DNA of 64,000 nucleotides from Streptomyces griseicoloratus (GTDB lineage: Bacteria > Actinomycetota > Actinomycetes > Streptomycetales > Streptomycetaceae), in assembly GCF_014534645.1 (NCBI RefSeq), contig NZ_JACVQF010000182.1:62001-126000 (forward strand). Direction: 5' to 3'. The translations under genes were made by a program, and so were the position numbers. The notes beneath the pieces were generated by a model. That model was given only the letters and a program-made list of their open reading frames with translations. It ran no database searches and had not been told where the DNA came from. Shown here in pieces: positions 32,365-39,599 of the stretch (the stretch's first letter is position 1; each line of letters starts with the position of its first letter).

Positions 32365-33132
32365 ATGACCCTGTTCGTCGGCACGTCGGGCTGGCAGTAC
32401 CGGGACTGGCGGGACGCCCTGTACCCGCCGGGCCTGCCCGTGCGGCTGTGGCTGGAACGGTACGCGGCCGGCTTCGCGACGGTCGAGATCAACAACGCGT
32501 TCTACCGGTTGCCGACACGGGAGACCTTCGAGGCGTGGCGGGAACGGGTACCGGCGGACTTCGTGGTCGCGGTCAAGGCGAGCCGCTACCTCACCCACAT
32601 CAAACGCCTGCGGGACCCCGAGGAGCCGGTGCACCGCCTGATGAGCCACGCGGCGGGCCTGGGCGACCGCCTGGGCCCCGTCCTGCTGCAGCTGCCACCG
32701 ACCCTGCGGGCCGACGCACGGCTGCTGGACGCCTGCCTCGCGTGTTTCCCGCCGGGCACGCGGATCGCGGTGGAACCCCGGCACGACTCCTGGTGGACGC
32801 CCGAGGTGCGGGACGTCCTCACGTCCCGGGGCGCCGCCCTGTGCTGGGCCGACGTCCTGGCCCGCCCGGTCACCCCCCTGTGGCGCACCGCCGACTGGGG
32901 CTATGTCCGCTTCCACCAGGGACGCGCCGCCGCCTGGCCGCACTACGGCAGCCGGTCCCTGCGGACCTGGGTGGACCGTGTCGCGACGACCTGGGCGGAC
33001 GACCACGACGTGTACGCGTACTTCAACAACGACCCGAACGCGGCGGCGGTGGGGGACGCTCGGACCTTCGCCCGGCTGGCGCGGACAGCGGGCCTGACGG
33101 TCACCCGGACGCCCGAAGGGGTGCGGGCGTGA
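32365..33132 (+). CDS. DUF72 (YecE-type) protein
   Basis: A 255-residue DUF72 protein, a TIM-barrel-like fold of unknown function. The N-terminus TLFVGTSGWQYRDWR and the inner strands with EINNAFYRLP, VKASRYLTH and YAYFNNDPNAAAVGDA are diagnostic. No signal peptide. It starts 16 bases after the AAA ATPase stop, so the two may share a transcript. Some members have been discussed in connection with iron-sulfur or nucleic-acid metabolism, but nothing here allows a choice. Length is normal for the family. Confidence 0.9.
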   Translation: MTLFVGTSGWQYRDWRDALYPPGLPVRLWLERYAAGFATVEINNAFYRLPTRETFEAWRERVPADFVVAVKASRYLTHIKRLRDPEEPVHRLMSHAAGLGDRLGPVLLQLPPTLRADARLLDACLACFPPGTRIAVEPRHDSWWTPEVRDVLTSRGAALCWADVLARPVTPLWRTADWGYVRFHQGRAAAWPHYGSRSLRTWVDRVATTWADDHDVYAYFNNDPNAAAVGDARTFARLARTAGLTVTRTPEGVRA

Positions 33133-33211
33133 CGGCGTGCGGCTCCACCGGGCGGGCGCTGACCAGCCGTGACGCACCCGCAGACGGGTGCTGCCCTGGC
33201 CGGGACCGCGC

Positions 33212-33580
33212 TCAGTCGCCGTAGGCCGCCCGCAGGGCGTCCCGAACGGCGGCCGTCGCGTCCTTCTCCGTGAGCCCGAGCCGCCGGGCCCGCTCGGCGT
33301 AGACCTGCGCGGCGGACGCCAGCTCGCGCTCGGCCGCCGAGCCCGCGGCCGCGACGAACGTGCCGTTGCGCCCGCGCGTCTCGATCACCCCGTCCGCCTC
33401 CAGGGCGCGGTACGCCTTGGCGACCGTGTTCGCGGCGAGCCCCAGGGACTCGGCGAGGCCCCGCACGGTCGGCAGCCGGTACCCGACCGGCAGCGCCCCC
33501 GACCGCGCCTGCTCGGAGATCTGGGCGCGCACCTGCTCGTAGGGCGGCGCGCCGTCGTCGATGTGGATCTGCAAGGTCAC
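33212..33580 (-). CDS. GntR-family regulator, YtrA subfamily
   Basis: A 122-residue short GntR regulator: a winged helix (about residues 10-75, with YRLPTVRGLAESLGLAANTVAKAYRALEADG) and a short C-terminal dimerisation helix pair without an effector domain, which is the YtrA layout. YtrA regulators usually control ABC transporters, but none is adjacent. The GTG at 33580 is chosen; residues further upstream are not family-like. It is convergent with the DUF72 gene and divergent from an acetyltransferase gene 71 bases away, which it might control. A weak hairpin (GCACCCG/CGGGTGC, 33174-33191) lies after the DUF72 stop. Confidence 0.9.
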   Translation of the reverse strand: MTLQIHIDDGAPPYEQVRAQISEQARSGALPVGYRLPTVRGLAESLGLAANTVAKAYRALEADGVIETRGRNGTFVAAAGSAAERELASAAQVYAERARRLGLTEKDATAAVRDALRAAYGD

Positions 33581-33651
33581 GCGGCGATTGTCGCGCACCC
33601 GGCGGAAAATGGGAGGCATCGGGGCGTGCGCTCGCCGTAGCGTGCGCCTCC

Positions 33652-34581
33652 ATGACCGTCCTTGTACGCGACCTGCGTCCCGACGTCCCCGCCGACGTCG
33701 AGGCATTCGCCCGTGTCCGTCATCTCGCCCTGCCGTTCATCCTGTGGACCCCGGCCGGCGTCCTCCACCATCTGCTCCACACCCACCCGGACGCCCGGAG
33801 CCGGTCCCTCGTCGCCGAGGAGGACGGGGAGACGATCGGCACGGCCCAGGTCGGGCTGGTCCACGACAGCCCGGAGCCGGGCCAGGCGTACCTCAACGTC
33901 TACGTGCACCCGGAGCGGCTGCGGCGCGGCGCCGGCGGACTCCTGGTGCGGACGGCCGAGGAGTACCTGGCGGCCGAGGGGGCGACGAGGCTGTTCGCCT
34001 GGGTGCTGGACGAGCCCGGCAACCGGGCCTTCGCCGAACGGCACGGCTACGAGCGGCGGCGCTCCGCGTACTTCCTCCGGCTGGACCTGGCGAACGGCAC
34101 GCTCCCGCCCCCGCCGTCCCCGCCCGCCGGCGTGGAGCTGCGCACCGCGGCCGACTACGCGGACGATCCGCGCCCGTTGTTCGCGCTGGACGCCGAGACG
34201 ATGGCGGACGAACCCGGCGACGTCGACGTGGAGTTCACGGACTACGAGGCGTGGCTCGCCGAGACCTGGCGGCATCCGCTGCTCGACCACGGCCTGACCA
34301 CGGTCGCGGTCGTCGACGGCCGCCCCGTCGCCTTCAGTTCCGCGTTCACCGACGGCCGCGGACGCTACTCCACCGCCATGACCGGCACCGCCCGCGCGTA
34401 CCGCGGCCGGGGCCTTGCCCGGCTCGTCAAGACGGCCTCCCTGCACCGGGCCCGCGCCGCCGGGTACACGGAGGCGTTCACGGGCAACGACACCGACAAC
34501 GCACCGATGCTCGCCGTCAACAAGCGGCTCGGGTACGAGATCTGCGGAACGGAGGTGCGCTATGTCCGCGAACTCGGCTGA
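33652..34581 (+). CDS. GNAT-family N-acetyltransferase, two-domain
   Basis: A 309-residue protein with two GNAT-like halves. The first (residues about 1-155) has the acetyl-CoA site near PERLRRGAGGLLVRTAEEYL, and the second (about 160-305) has RAYRGRGLARLVKTASLHRA, a clear motif A (R-x-x-G-x-G/A). It is a typical actinobacterial tandem GNAT. The acceptor is unknown. It overlaps the next gene by 20 bases in another frame, so the two are probably coupled in translation. The divergent YtrA-type regulator upstream is a possible controller. Confidence 0.9.
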   Translation: MTVLVRDLRPDVPADVEAFARVRHLALPFILWTPAGVLHHLLHTHPDARSRSLVAEEDGETIGTAQVGLVHDSPEPGQAYLNVYVHPERLRRGAGGLLVRTAEEYLAAEGATRLFAWVLDEPGNRAFAERHGYERRRSAYFLRLDLANGTLPPPPSPPAGVELRTAADYADDPRPLFALDAETMADEPGDVDVEFTDYEAWLAETWRHPLLDHGLTTVAVVDGRPVAFSSAFTDGRGRYSTAMTGTARAYRGRGLARLVKTASLHRARAAGYTEAFTGNDTDNAPMLAVNKRLGYEICGTEVRYVRELG

Positions 34582-35062
34582 GGGGCGGGAGCGGGTGGAG
34601 GTCGTCCTGGTCAAGGCGGGCCGCACGAAGATCCGGTACGACAGCGTGCTCCTGCACGACGACGGCACCCGGATCGCCGTCCGCGCCCCCTGGGCCGGTG
34701 ACGTCGTCCGCGACTTCGGCTTCGTGCGCTTCGAGGCCGGTGACGTCTTCACCGAGTACTACTGGCGCGACCGCTGGTACTCCGTCAAGGAGGTCCGCGC
34801 CGGCTCGGGCGCGCTCAAGGGCTGGTACTGCGACATCACCCGCCCGGCCGTGCGCACCGGCACGGAACTGGTCGTGGAGGACCTCGACCTGGACCTGTGG
34901 CGCTCCGCGGACGGCACGGACGTACGGCGGCTGGACGAGGACGAGTTCGCCGAGAGCGGCCTGGCGGAGCGGGACCCGCGGGCCGCCGCGGCCGCCGTGG
35001 CCGCGCTGGACGAGCTGGAGGGGCTGGCCCGCGGGGACGGCTTCACGGCGCTGCTGGCGTAG
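34562..35062 (+). CDS. DUF402 protein
   Basis: A 166-residue DUF402 protein, of the fold seen in nucleoside phosphate phosphatases and RNA-associated proteins. The strands VEVVLVKAGRTKIRYDSVLL and VFTEYYWRDRWYSVKEV and the acidic C-terminal helix with DLDLDLWRS match the family. The conserved acidic residues that bind metal in the phosphatase members are present in the VVEDLDLDLW block. It overlaps the acetyltransferase gene by 20 bases and, at the other end, the convergent methyltransferase gene by 20 bases. Enzymatic role is inferred from the family only. Confidence 0.85.
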   Translation: MSANSAEGRERVEVVLVKAGRTKIRYDSVLLHDDGTRIAVRAPWAGDVVRDFGFVRFEAGDVFTEYYWRDRWYSVKEVRAGSGALKGWYCDITRPAVRTGTELVVEDLDLDLWRSADGTDVRRLDEDEFAESGLAERDPRAAAAAVAALDELEGLARGDGFTALLA

Positions 35063-35690
35063 GAGTGCCGGGCCGGGCCGTCTCCGCGACCACCGCGTAC
35101 CGCTCGTCGTCGACCTCTCTCCCCCACAGCGACGGGTCGTCCGACAGCCGCTCCACGCGCACCCGTCCGGCCAGCGGTGCGAGGAGGGCGGTGAGCCGGC
35201 CGGCGGGTATGCCGACCGGGGCGACGGTCCCCCACACGCCCTCGACCAGGACGAACCGCCCGCCCGGGCGCAGCACCTCCCGCCACTGCCGCAGGGCCCG
35301 GCCGGGGTCGGGCAGCGTCCACAGCACGTGCCGGACGAGGACGGCGTCGAAGCATCGCTCCCCCACCGGAGGTGCCGACGCGTCACCGGTCAGGAACACG
35401 GCGTCACGCCCGGCGAGTTTGGCCCTGGCCCGCTCGACCATGGCCGGGGACCGGTCGACGCCGGTGACGCGGTGTCCCTGTTCGGCGGCGAGCAGCGACA
35501 GGCTGCCGGTGCCGCAGCCGAGGTCGAGGACGTCGCCCGGCCGCGCGGGCAGCCAGGAGCGCAGCCGGGCGGCCCAGGCACGGCGGACGTCCGCGTCGCG
35601 CAGGCCGTGGTCCGGTTCGTCGTCGAAGACGGCGGCCTGCGCGTCCCAGTCGACACCGGGCGGAGTCGTCCCGTCACCGTCGTTCGTCAT
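35043..35690 (-). CDS. Class I SAM-dependent methyltransferase
   Basis: A 215-residue methyltransferase. Motif I is VLDLGCGTGSLSLLAA (residues about 54-69), motif II contains VDRSPAMVERA, and motif IV is DAVLVRHVLWTLPDP, followed by LRPGGRFVLVEG. It is a UbiE/methyltransf_11 type protein, so a small molecule is the likely acceptor. It is convergent and overlaps the DUF402 gene by 20 bases. Upstream, between it and a divergent small gene, lie two 20-base direct repeats (35700-35746) that may be its control sites. The substrate is unknown. Confidence 0.92.
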   Translation of the reverse strand: MTNDGDGTTPPGVDWDAQAAVFDDEPDHGLRDADVRRAWAARLRSWLPARPGDVLDLGCGTGSLSLLAAEQGHRVTGVDRSPAMVERARAKLAGRDAVFLTGDASAPPVGERCFDAVLVRHVLWTLPDPGRALRQWREVLRPGGRFVLVEGVWGTVAPVGIPAGRLTALLAPLAGRVRVERLSDDPSLWGREVDDERYAVVAETARPGTPTPAAP

Positions 35691-35699
35691 GCCCCCAGG

Positions 35700-35746
35700 G
35701 TGACAGCCGCCACTGACAGTCGAATCGTGACCGCCGCCACTGACAG
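35700..35746. promoter_or_regulatory. Pair of 20-base direct repeats in a divergent promoter region
   Basis: GTGAC-A/C-GCCGCCACTGACAG occurs at 35700-35719 and 35727-35746 (19 of 20 identical, start to start 27 bases). It lies between the methyltransferase start and the 44-residue gene. Candidate binding sites for an activator or repressor. Confidence 0.55.
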
Positions 35747-35828
35747 GGCTGTGCCGATGAGGAACTCTCGCGAAAAGGGTCTACCTCCGTGAGAACACGG
35801 AACCCGGTGGATCCGTGAGGAGGCAGCC

Positions 35829-35963
35829 ATGCGCCGTGTGACCGTGCAGAAGCCCCTGAAGAAGACGGACGCCCGCCAGGTCCGGGAGGAGGCCGACGAG
35901 CGCCCCTCGGGGCGGCCGGAGGTCCGCAAGGACATCGCACGCACCTGGTGGCCGGACGGCTGA
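35829..35963 (+). CDS. Small protein of 44 aa, basic/acidic, unknown
   Basis: A 44-residue reading frame with an excellent ribosome site (GTGAGGAGG) six bases before the ATG and a TGA stop. The peptide starts MRRVTVQKPLKKTDAR and is highly charged, ending RTWWPDG with two Trp. Nothing like a signal peptide is present. It is divergent from the methyltransferase and convergent with a GNAT gene only 12 bases beyond. I do not recognise the family. The strength of the ribosome site and codon bias make a real gene likely; the function is open. Confidence 0.65.
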   Translation: MRRVTVQKPLKKTDARQVREEADERPSGRPEVRKDIARTWWPDG

Positions 35964-35975
35964 GACGGCCGGCGC

Positions 35976-36437
35976 TCAGGAGACGCGCCGGAGCAGCACC
36001 TTGCGGTAGTGGATGCGGTCGTAGGGCCCGTCCACGCGCCGCTCGACGACCTCGTACCCGTACTTCGGATAGATCTGCTGGTTCTCCCACATCATGGCGT
36101 TGGTGTAGAGCCTGACCTCGGGCAGACCCAGCGCACGCGCGTGGGCGTCGACGAAGCCGAGCAGCCGCCGCCCCACGCCCGTGCCGTGCGCGTCGGGGTG
36201 GACGGCGATGCTGTCGAGGAACAGGTGGTCCGCGAACGCCTCGACCACGACGAGGCCCACCACGGGGTCGCCCGTGACGAACACCCTTCCCCCGGCCACG
36301 TCCGCCGCGTGGTCCGCCTCCATGGGCGCCGGCACCACACCTATGCGCTCGATGTAGTGGTGGTACGCCGCGTCGGTGACGGCCCTCACCGCGGGTACGT
36401 CGGCGGCGGTGGCCGGCCTGATCTCCTCGTTCCTCAT
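35976..36437 (-). CDS. GNAT-family N-acetyltransferase
   Basis: A 153-residue single-domain acetyltransferase. The conserved acetyl-CoA motif is HPDAHGTGVGRRLLGFVDAHA (V-x-x-x-x-Q/R-G-x-G-x-G/R form), followed by the β-strand VRLYTNAMMWENQQIYPKYGY, the usual end of GNAT substrate loops. The ATG at 36437 (MRNEEIRPATA) is used; residues upstream in frame look out of family. It is divergent from the LPMO gene, with a 170-base gap. The acceptor is unknown. Length is normal. Confidence 0.9.
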   Translation of the reverse strand: MRNEEIRPATAADVPAVRAVTDAAYHHYIERIGVVPAPMEADHAADVAGGRVFVTGDPVVGLVVVEAFADHLFLDSIAVHPDAHGTGVGRRLLGFVDAHARALGLPEVRLYTNAMMWENQQIYPKYGYEVVERRVDGPYDRIHYRKVLLRRVS

Positions 36438-36607
36438 ACCGGGAACGGTAGCTACCTGAGCGCAGCCTGAGCACTCCCTTAACGCGACCATAAGGATCTC
36501 CTCCACCCGCCTCCAGCAGGCGATTCCGCGGTTTCTTGGGGCTAGCTTGCTGATCACCCCACGGGTTCCGGCCCACCTTCCCAGTGACCGTTTCGAGGAG
36601 TTTCCCC

Positions 36608-37660
36608 ATGCCCGCATCCCGCAGGGTCGCCGCCGTCGCCGTCGTCGGTGCCGTCCCCCTCGCCCTCAGCGCGCTGACGGCCGCGCCCGCGTCCGCCCAC
36701 GGCTCCATGGGCGACCCGGTCAGCCGTGTCTCGCAGTGTTACGCCGAGGGCCCCGAGAGCCCGAAGTCGGCCGCGTGCAGGGCGGCGGTCGCGGCCGGCG
36801 GCACGCAGGCGCTGTACGACTGGAACGGCATCCGCATCGGCAACGCCGCCGGCAAGCATCAGGAGCTGATCCCGGACGGCAAGCTGTGCAGCGCCAACGA
36901 CCCGCAGTTCAAGGGGATGGACCTGGCCCGCGCCGACTGGCCGGCGACGAGCGTGAGCAGCGGCTCGTACACCTTCAAGTACCGCGTGACCGCCCCGCAC
37001 AAGGGCACGTTCAAGGTGTACATCACCAAGCCCGGCTACGACCCGGCGAAGCCTCTGGGCTGGGGCGACCTGGACCTGTCCGCCCCGGTGGCGACGGTCA
37101 CCGACCCGGTCGCGTCGGGCGGGTTCTACACCTTCTCCGGCACCCTGCCCGAGCGGTCCGGCAAGCACCTGCTGTACGCGGTCTGGCAGCGCTCGGACAG
37201 CCCGGAGGCGTTCTACTCCTGCTCGGACGTCTCCTTCGGCGGCGGCAGCGGCGGTTCCGGCGGCGGCGAGGAGCCGGCGGGCGGCGCCGCCCCGGCGCCC
37301 ACGGCCTCGGCCCCGTCCGAGGAGCAGATCGCGGCGGCGGCCGACAAGTCGACGATCGAGCACCACGGGCACGGCGACCAGGACGCCGCCACGACGACGG
37401 ACCCGACCGACCCGGCGGATGCCACCGCCCCTGCGGACGGGGCAGGCCGGGGCGAGGCGACGGAGGCCGCCGCCGCGGCCGGTGAGCCGAACCAGGTCAA
37501 GGCCGCCGGCGCCGGCACCGGGAACCTCGCCGAGACCGGCGGCGACAGCAGCACGACGTACCTCGCGGTCGGGGGCGCCACCGCCCTGGCGCTCGGCGCG
37601 GCGGTGCTGTTCGCGTCGGTCCGCCGACGGGCGGTGAGCGGCGGCCGGCACGGTCGCTGA
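36608..37660 (+). CDS. Lytic polysaccharide monooxygenase (AA10) with sortase anchor
   Basis: A 350-residue copper enzyme that oxidatively cleaves chitin or cellulose. The Sec signal ends at ASA so that His31 becomes the N-terminal residue, the first half of the copper histidine brace. The second His lies in GKHLLYAVWQRSDSPEAFYSCSD, typical of AA10. The catalytic part is followed by a Gly/Ala/Pro/Glu-rich linker of about 110 residues, then LAETG, a transmembrane helix and a basic end (RRRAVSGGRHGR). LAxTG is recognised by class E sortases of Streptomyces, so the enzyme should be bound to the cell wall instead of free. The start follows a GAGGAG site. Confidence 0.95.
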   Translation: MPASRRVAAVAVVGAVPLALSALTAAPASAHGSMGDPVSRVSQCYAEGPESPKSAACRAAVAAGGTQALYDWNGIRIGNAAGKHQELIPDGKLCSANDPQFKGMDLARADWPATSVSSGSYTFKYRVTAPHKGTFKVYITKPGYDPAKPLGWGDLDLSAPVATVTDPVASGGFYTFSGTLPERSGKHLLYAVWQRSDSPEAFYSCSDVSFGGGSGGSGGGEEPAGGAAPAPTASAPSEEQIAAAADKSTIEHHGHGDQDAATTTDPTDPADATAPADGAGRGEATEAAAAAGEPNQVKAAGAGTGNLAETGGDSSTTYLAVGGATALALGAAVLFASVRRRAVSGGRHGR

Positions 37661-37670
37661 ACCACCCGCT

Positions 37671-37709
37671 CCGGGGTCTGTCCGGCGGCTCGGGCCGGAC
37701 AGACCCCGG
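37671..37709. terminator. Bidirectional hairpin terminator between LPMO and MarR genes
   Basis: A perfect 16-bp stem (CCGGGGTCTGTCCGGC, 37671-37686, and its complement 37694-37709) with a 7-base loop sits exactly between the two convergent stops at 37660 and 37711. Confidence 0.85.
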
Positions 37710-37710
37710 C

Positions 37711-38154
37711 TCACCAGGCGGGCCTGACAGGGCCGTTGGGCGCGATCCGCAGCAAGCGGTCGCCCAGCATGCGCACTTCGCCCTCGCCGATCAGGTCGGC
37801 CCAGGCCCGCACGGCCTCCGCCGCGGCCTCCTCCGCCGCCCGCGTGCAGGCCCACCCCCGCTCGGTCAGCACGACGAGCCGCGCACGCGCGTCGTCCGGA
37901 TGGGGCCGCCGCTCGACGTATCCCTTGCGGGCCAGCTCGTCGACGAGCTGGCTCGCCGCCTGTTTGGTCACCCCCAGGTGCACGGCGAGGTCGGTGACCG
38001 TCGCGCCGTCCGGGGCGAGCCGGGTGAAGGCGAACCCGTAGGCGGGCCGTCCCTCGAAACCGCGGGCTTCGACGCCCTCGTTGATGCGCTGGGTCAGCTC
38101 GCCCGCGGCGGCGAGCAGGGCGGCGGTCAGGGTCAGGGCCTCGGAGTTCTGCAC
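37711..38154 (-). CDS. MarR-family transcriptional regulator
   Basis: A 147-residue MarR regulator with the winged helix at about residues 48-100 (VTDLAVHLGVTKQAASQLVDELARKGYV) and a wing with RRPHPDDARARLVVLTERG. It is divergent from the cupin gene with 89 bases between. Two copies of GTCAAR-N3-CTTGAC with the same 3-base spacer lie in the gap, so it most likely represses both itself and the cupin gene. The ligand is unknown. Length and domain layout are normal for the family. Confidence 0.93.
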   Translation of the reverse strand: MQNSEALTLTAALLAAAGELTQRINEGVEARGFEGRPAYGFAFTRLAPDGATVTDLAVHLGVTKQAASQLVDELARKGYVERRPHPDDARARLVVLTERGWACTRAAEEAAAEAVRAWADLIGEGEVRMLGDRLLRIAPNGPVRPAW

Positions 38155-38182
38155 GCCTGCATTGAAACACCCTTGACGGACT

Positions 38183-38228
38183 GGTCAAGCTGCTTGACCA
38201 TGAGCTCATATAGTCAAACAACTTGACC
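38183..38228. promoter_or_regulatory. Two MarR-type operators between MarR and cupin genes
   Basis: GGTCAAG-CTG-CTTGACC (38183-38199) is a perfect dyad. AGTCAAA-CAA-CTTGACC (38212-38228) is a second copy, 29 bases away, with the same 3-base centre. A further half site CTTGAC occurs at 38172. Three turns of spacing would let two dimers bind the same face. Confidence 0.65.
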
Positions 38229-38243
38229 AATAAGGAGTCCGTC

Positions 38244-38618
38244 ATGCCCGTCGTCCGCTCGTCCGAGGCCGTCACCCACGAGATCCACGGCGCCCGCTTC
38301 GTCTCGTACGCCACACCCCGCACCGGCAGCAAGGAGCTCTGCGCCTGGCGGGGCGAGATCCCGGCGGGGACCAGGGCGCCCGCGCACACCGTGAACCGGG
38401 AGGAGATCTTCCACCTGCTCACCGGCGAACTGCTGATCACCCTGGACGGCCGCACCGAGCGCGTCACCGCGGGCGACACCGTGATCATCAACTCCGGATC
38501 GACCCTCGCCGTCGAGAACCCCACCGACCGGACCGCGACCTCCTGGGTCACCACCTCCGTCGGCCTGGAGGCCGAGTTCGCCGACGGCGCCCGGTTCGCG
38601 CCCCCGTGGGCCAACTGA
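38244..38618 (+). CDS. Cupin-domain protein
   Basis: A 124-residue single cupin. The conserved beta-strands are PAHTVNREEIFHLLTGELLITLDG, with His and Glu ligands, and the second motif GDTVIINSGSTLAVENPTDR. The ATG at 38244 follows AAGGAG and is chosen over one 21 bases upstream. It is divergent from a MarR regulator whose operator copies lie directly before it, so induction by a small molecule is expected. The metal-binding residues are partly conserved, so enzyme activity is possible but not certain. No further gene follows in the same direction before the dnaE2 operon. Confidence 0.88.
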   Translation: MPVVRSSEAVTHEIHGARFVSYATPRTGSKELCAWRGEIPAGTRAPAHTVNREEIFHLLTGELLITLDGRTERVTAGDTVIINSGSTLAVENPTDRTATSWVTTSVGLEAEFADGARFAPPWAN

Positions 38619-38630
38619 CCCGCGGGGGCG

Positions 38631-39599
38631 TCACGCCGCCAGCGACCCCGGCATCACCGCCCTCGGTCCGAACTTCGCCCGCGCGCGGTCGGCGACCTCC
38701 TCGATCCGGCGGACCTTCTCGTCCACCGGATCGAAGGTGAGCTGGTGGGAGGCCTGCTCGGCGGGGGCTAGGCCCTCGGCGCGCAGGGTCAGCGAGCGGA
38801 CCCGGGCGCGCTGCAGGCCGAGCGCCTCGTACATGGCGTACGCGGTCCTCGTCAGCGACGCGGAGTGCGCCGTCGGCTCCTCCAGGGTGCGGCTGCGGGT
38901 GGTGGCGGAGCGGTCGGCGTAGCGCACGGTGAGGGTGAGGGTGCGGCAGACCTTGTCCACGGCGCGCAGCCGGGCGCCCAGTTCCCCGGCGGCCGAGAGC
39001 AGGGCGCGGCGGTGCCGGTCGGGGTCCAGTTCGTCGCGGGTGAAGGGGCGTTCGGTCGCGAGCGAGCGGGAGACGCCGTTCGGGACGACCCGGCCGCGGT
39101 CGATGCCCTGCGCCTTCTCGTGCAGGTCGCGGCCGGTCTTCGCGCCGACCAGCCGCTGGAGCGTGGACAGCGGTGCGGCGGCGACCCGGCCGAGGGTGTC
39201 CAGTCCGTACTCGCACAGGGTGCGGGCGGTCGCGGGACCCACGCCGGGGAGCGCGGCGACGGGCTTGCCGGCGAGGAACTCCCCGGGCGCGTCCTCGGGC
39301 ACCGCGCAGGTCACCCCGGGCCGGGCGTCCCGCAGCGCCATGCGGGCCAGCATCGGGCCGGGTCCGGCGCCGATCACGCAGTCGACGCCGTGCAGGGCGA
39401 GGGCCCGGACGCGGATCACCGACGCCAGTTCCACGGCACTGCGCCCGAAGTACCGCTCGGCGCCCCGCAGATCGGCCAGCGCGCCGTCCGGCGGCAGCGC
39501 CTCGACGACCGGGGTGAACTCCTCCAGCAACCCGAGCAGCTGGGGCAGGGCCGCCTCGTACATCGGCGGCAGCTGGAAACGTACGCAGAGGATGGTCAT
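38631..39599 (-). CDS. imuB: ImuB-like Y-family polymerase homologue lacking catalytic residues
   Basis: A 322-residue member of the DinB/Y-family group, of the ImuB kind. The fold is recognisable (PGVGPATARTL helix-hairpin-helix near residue 122 and the little-finger region with a LTLRAEGL block), but the acidic active-site residues are missing: the position of the usual D-x-D reads CVRFQLPP and the SxDE site reads PPDG. ImuB proteins act as adaptors between DnaE2 and the sliding clamp in damage-induced mutagenesis. Its ATG overlaps the dnaE2 stop by 4 bases (ATGA), so it is translated with dnaE2. No imuA lies between them. Confidence 0.85.
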   Translation of the reverse strand: MTILCVRFQLPPMYEAALPQLLGLLEEFTPVVEALPPDGALADLRGAERYFGRSAVELASVIRVRALALHGVDCVIGAGPGPMLARMALRDARPGVTCAVPEDAPGEFLAGKPVAALPGVGPATARTLCEYGLDTLGRVAAAPLSTLQRLVGAKTGRDLHEKAQGIDRGRVVPNGVSRSLATERPFTRDELDPDRHRRALLSAAGELGARLRAVDKVCRTLTLTVRYADRSATTRSRTLEEPTAHSASLTRTAYAMYEALGLQRARVRSLTLRAEGLAPAEQASHQLTFDPVDEKVRRIEEVADRARAKFGPRAVMPGSLAA

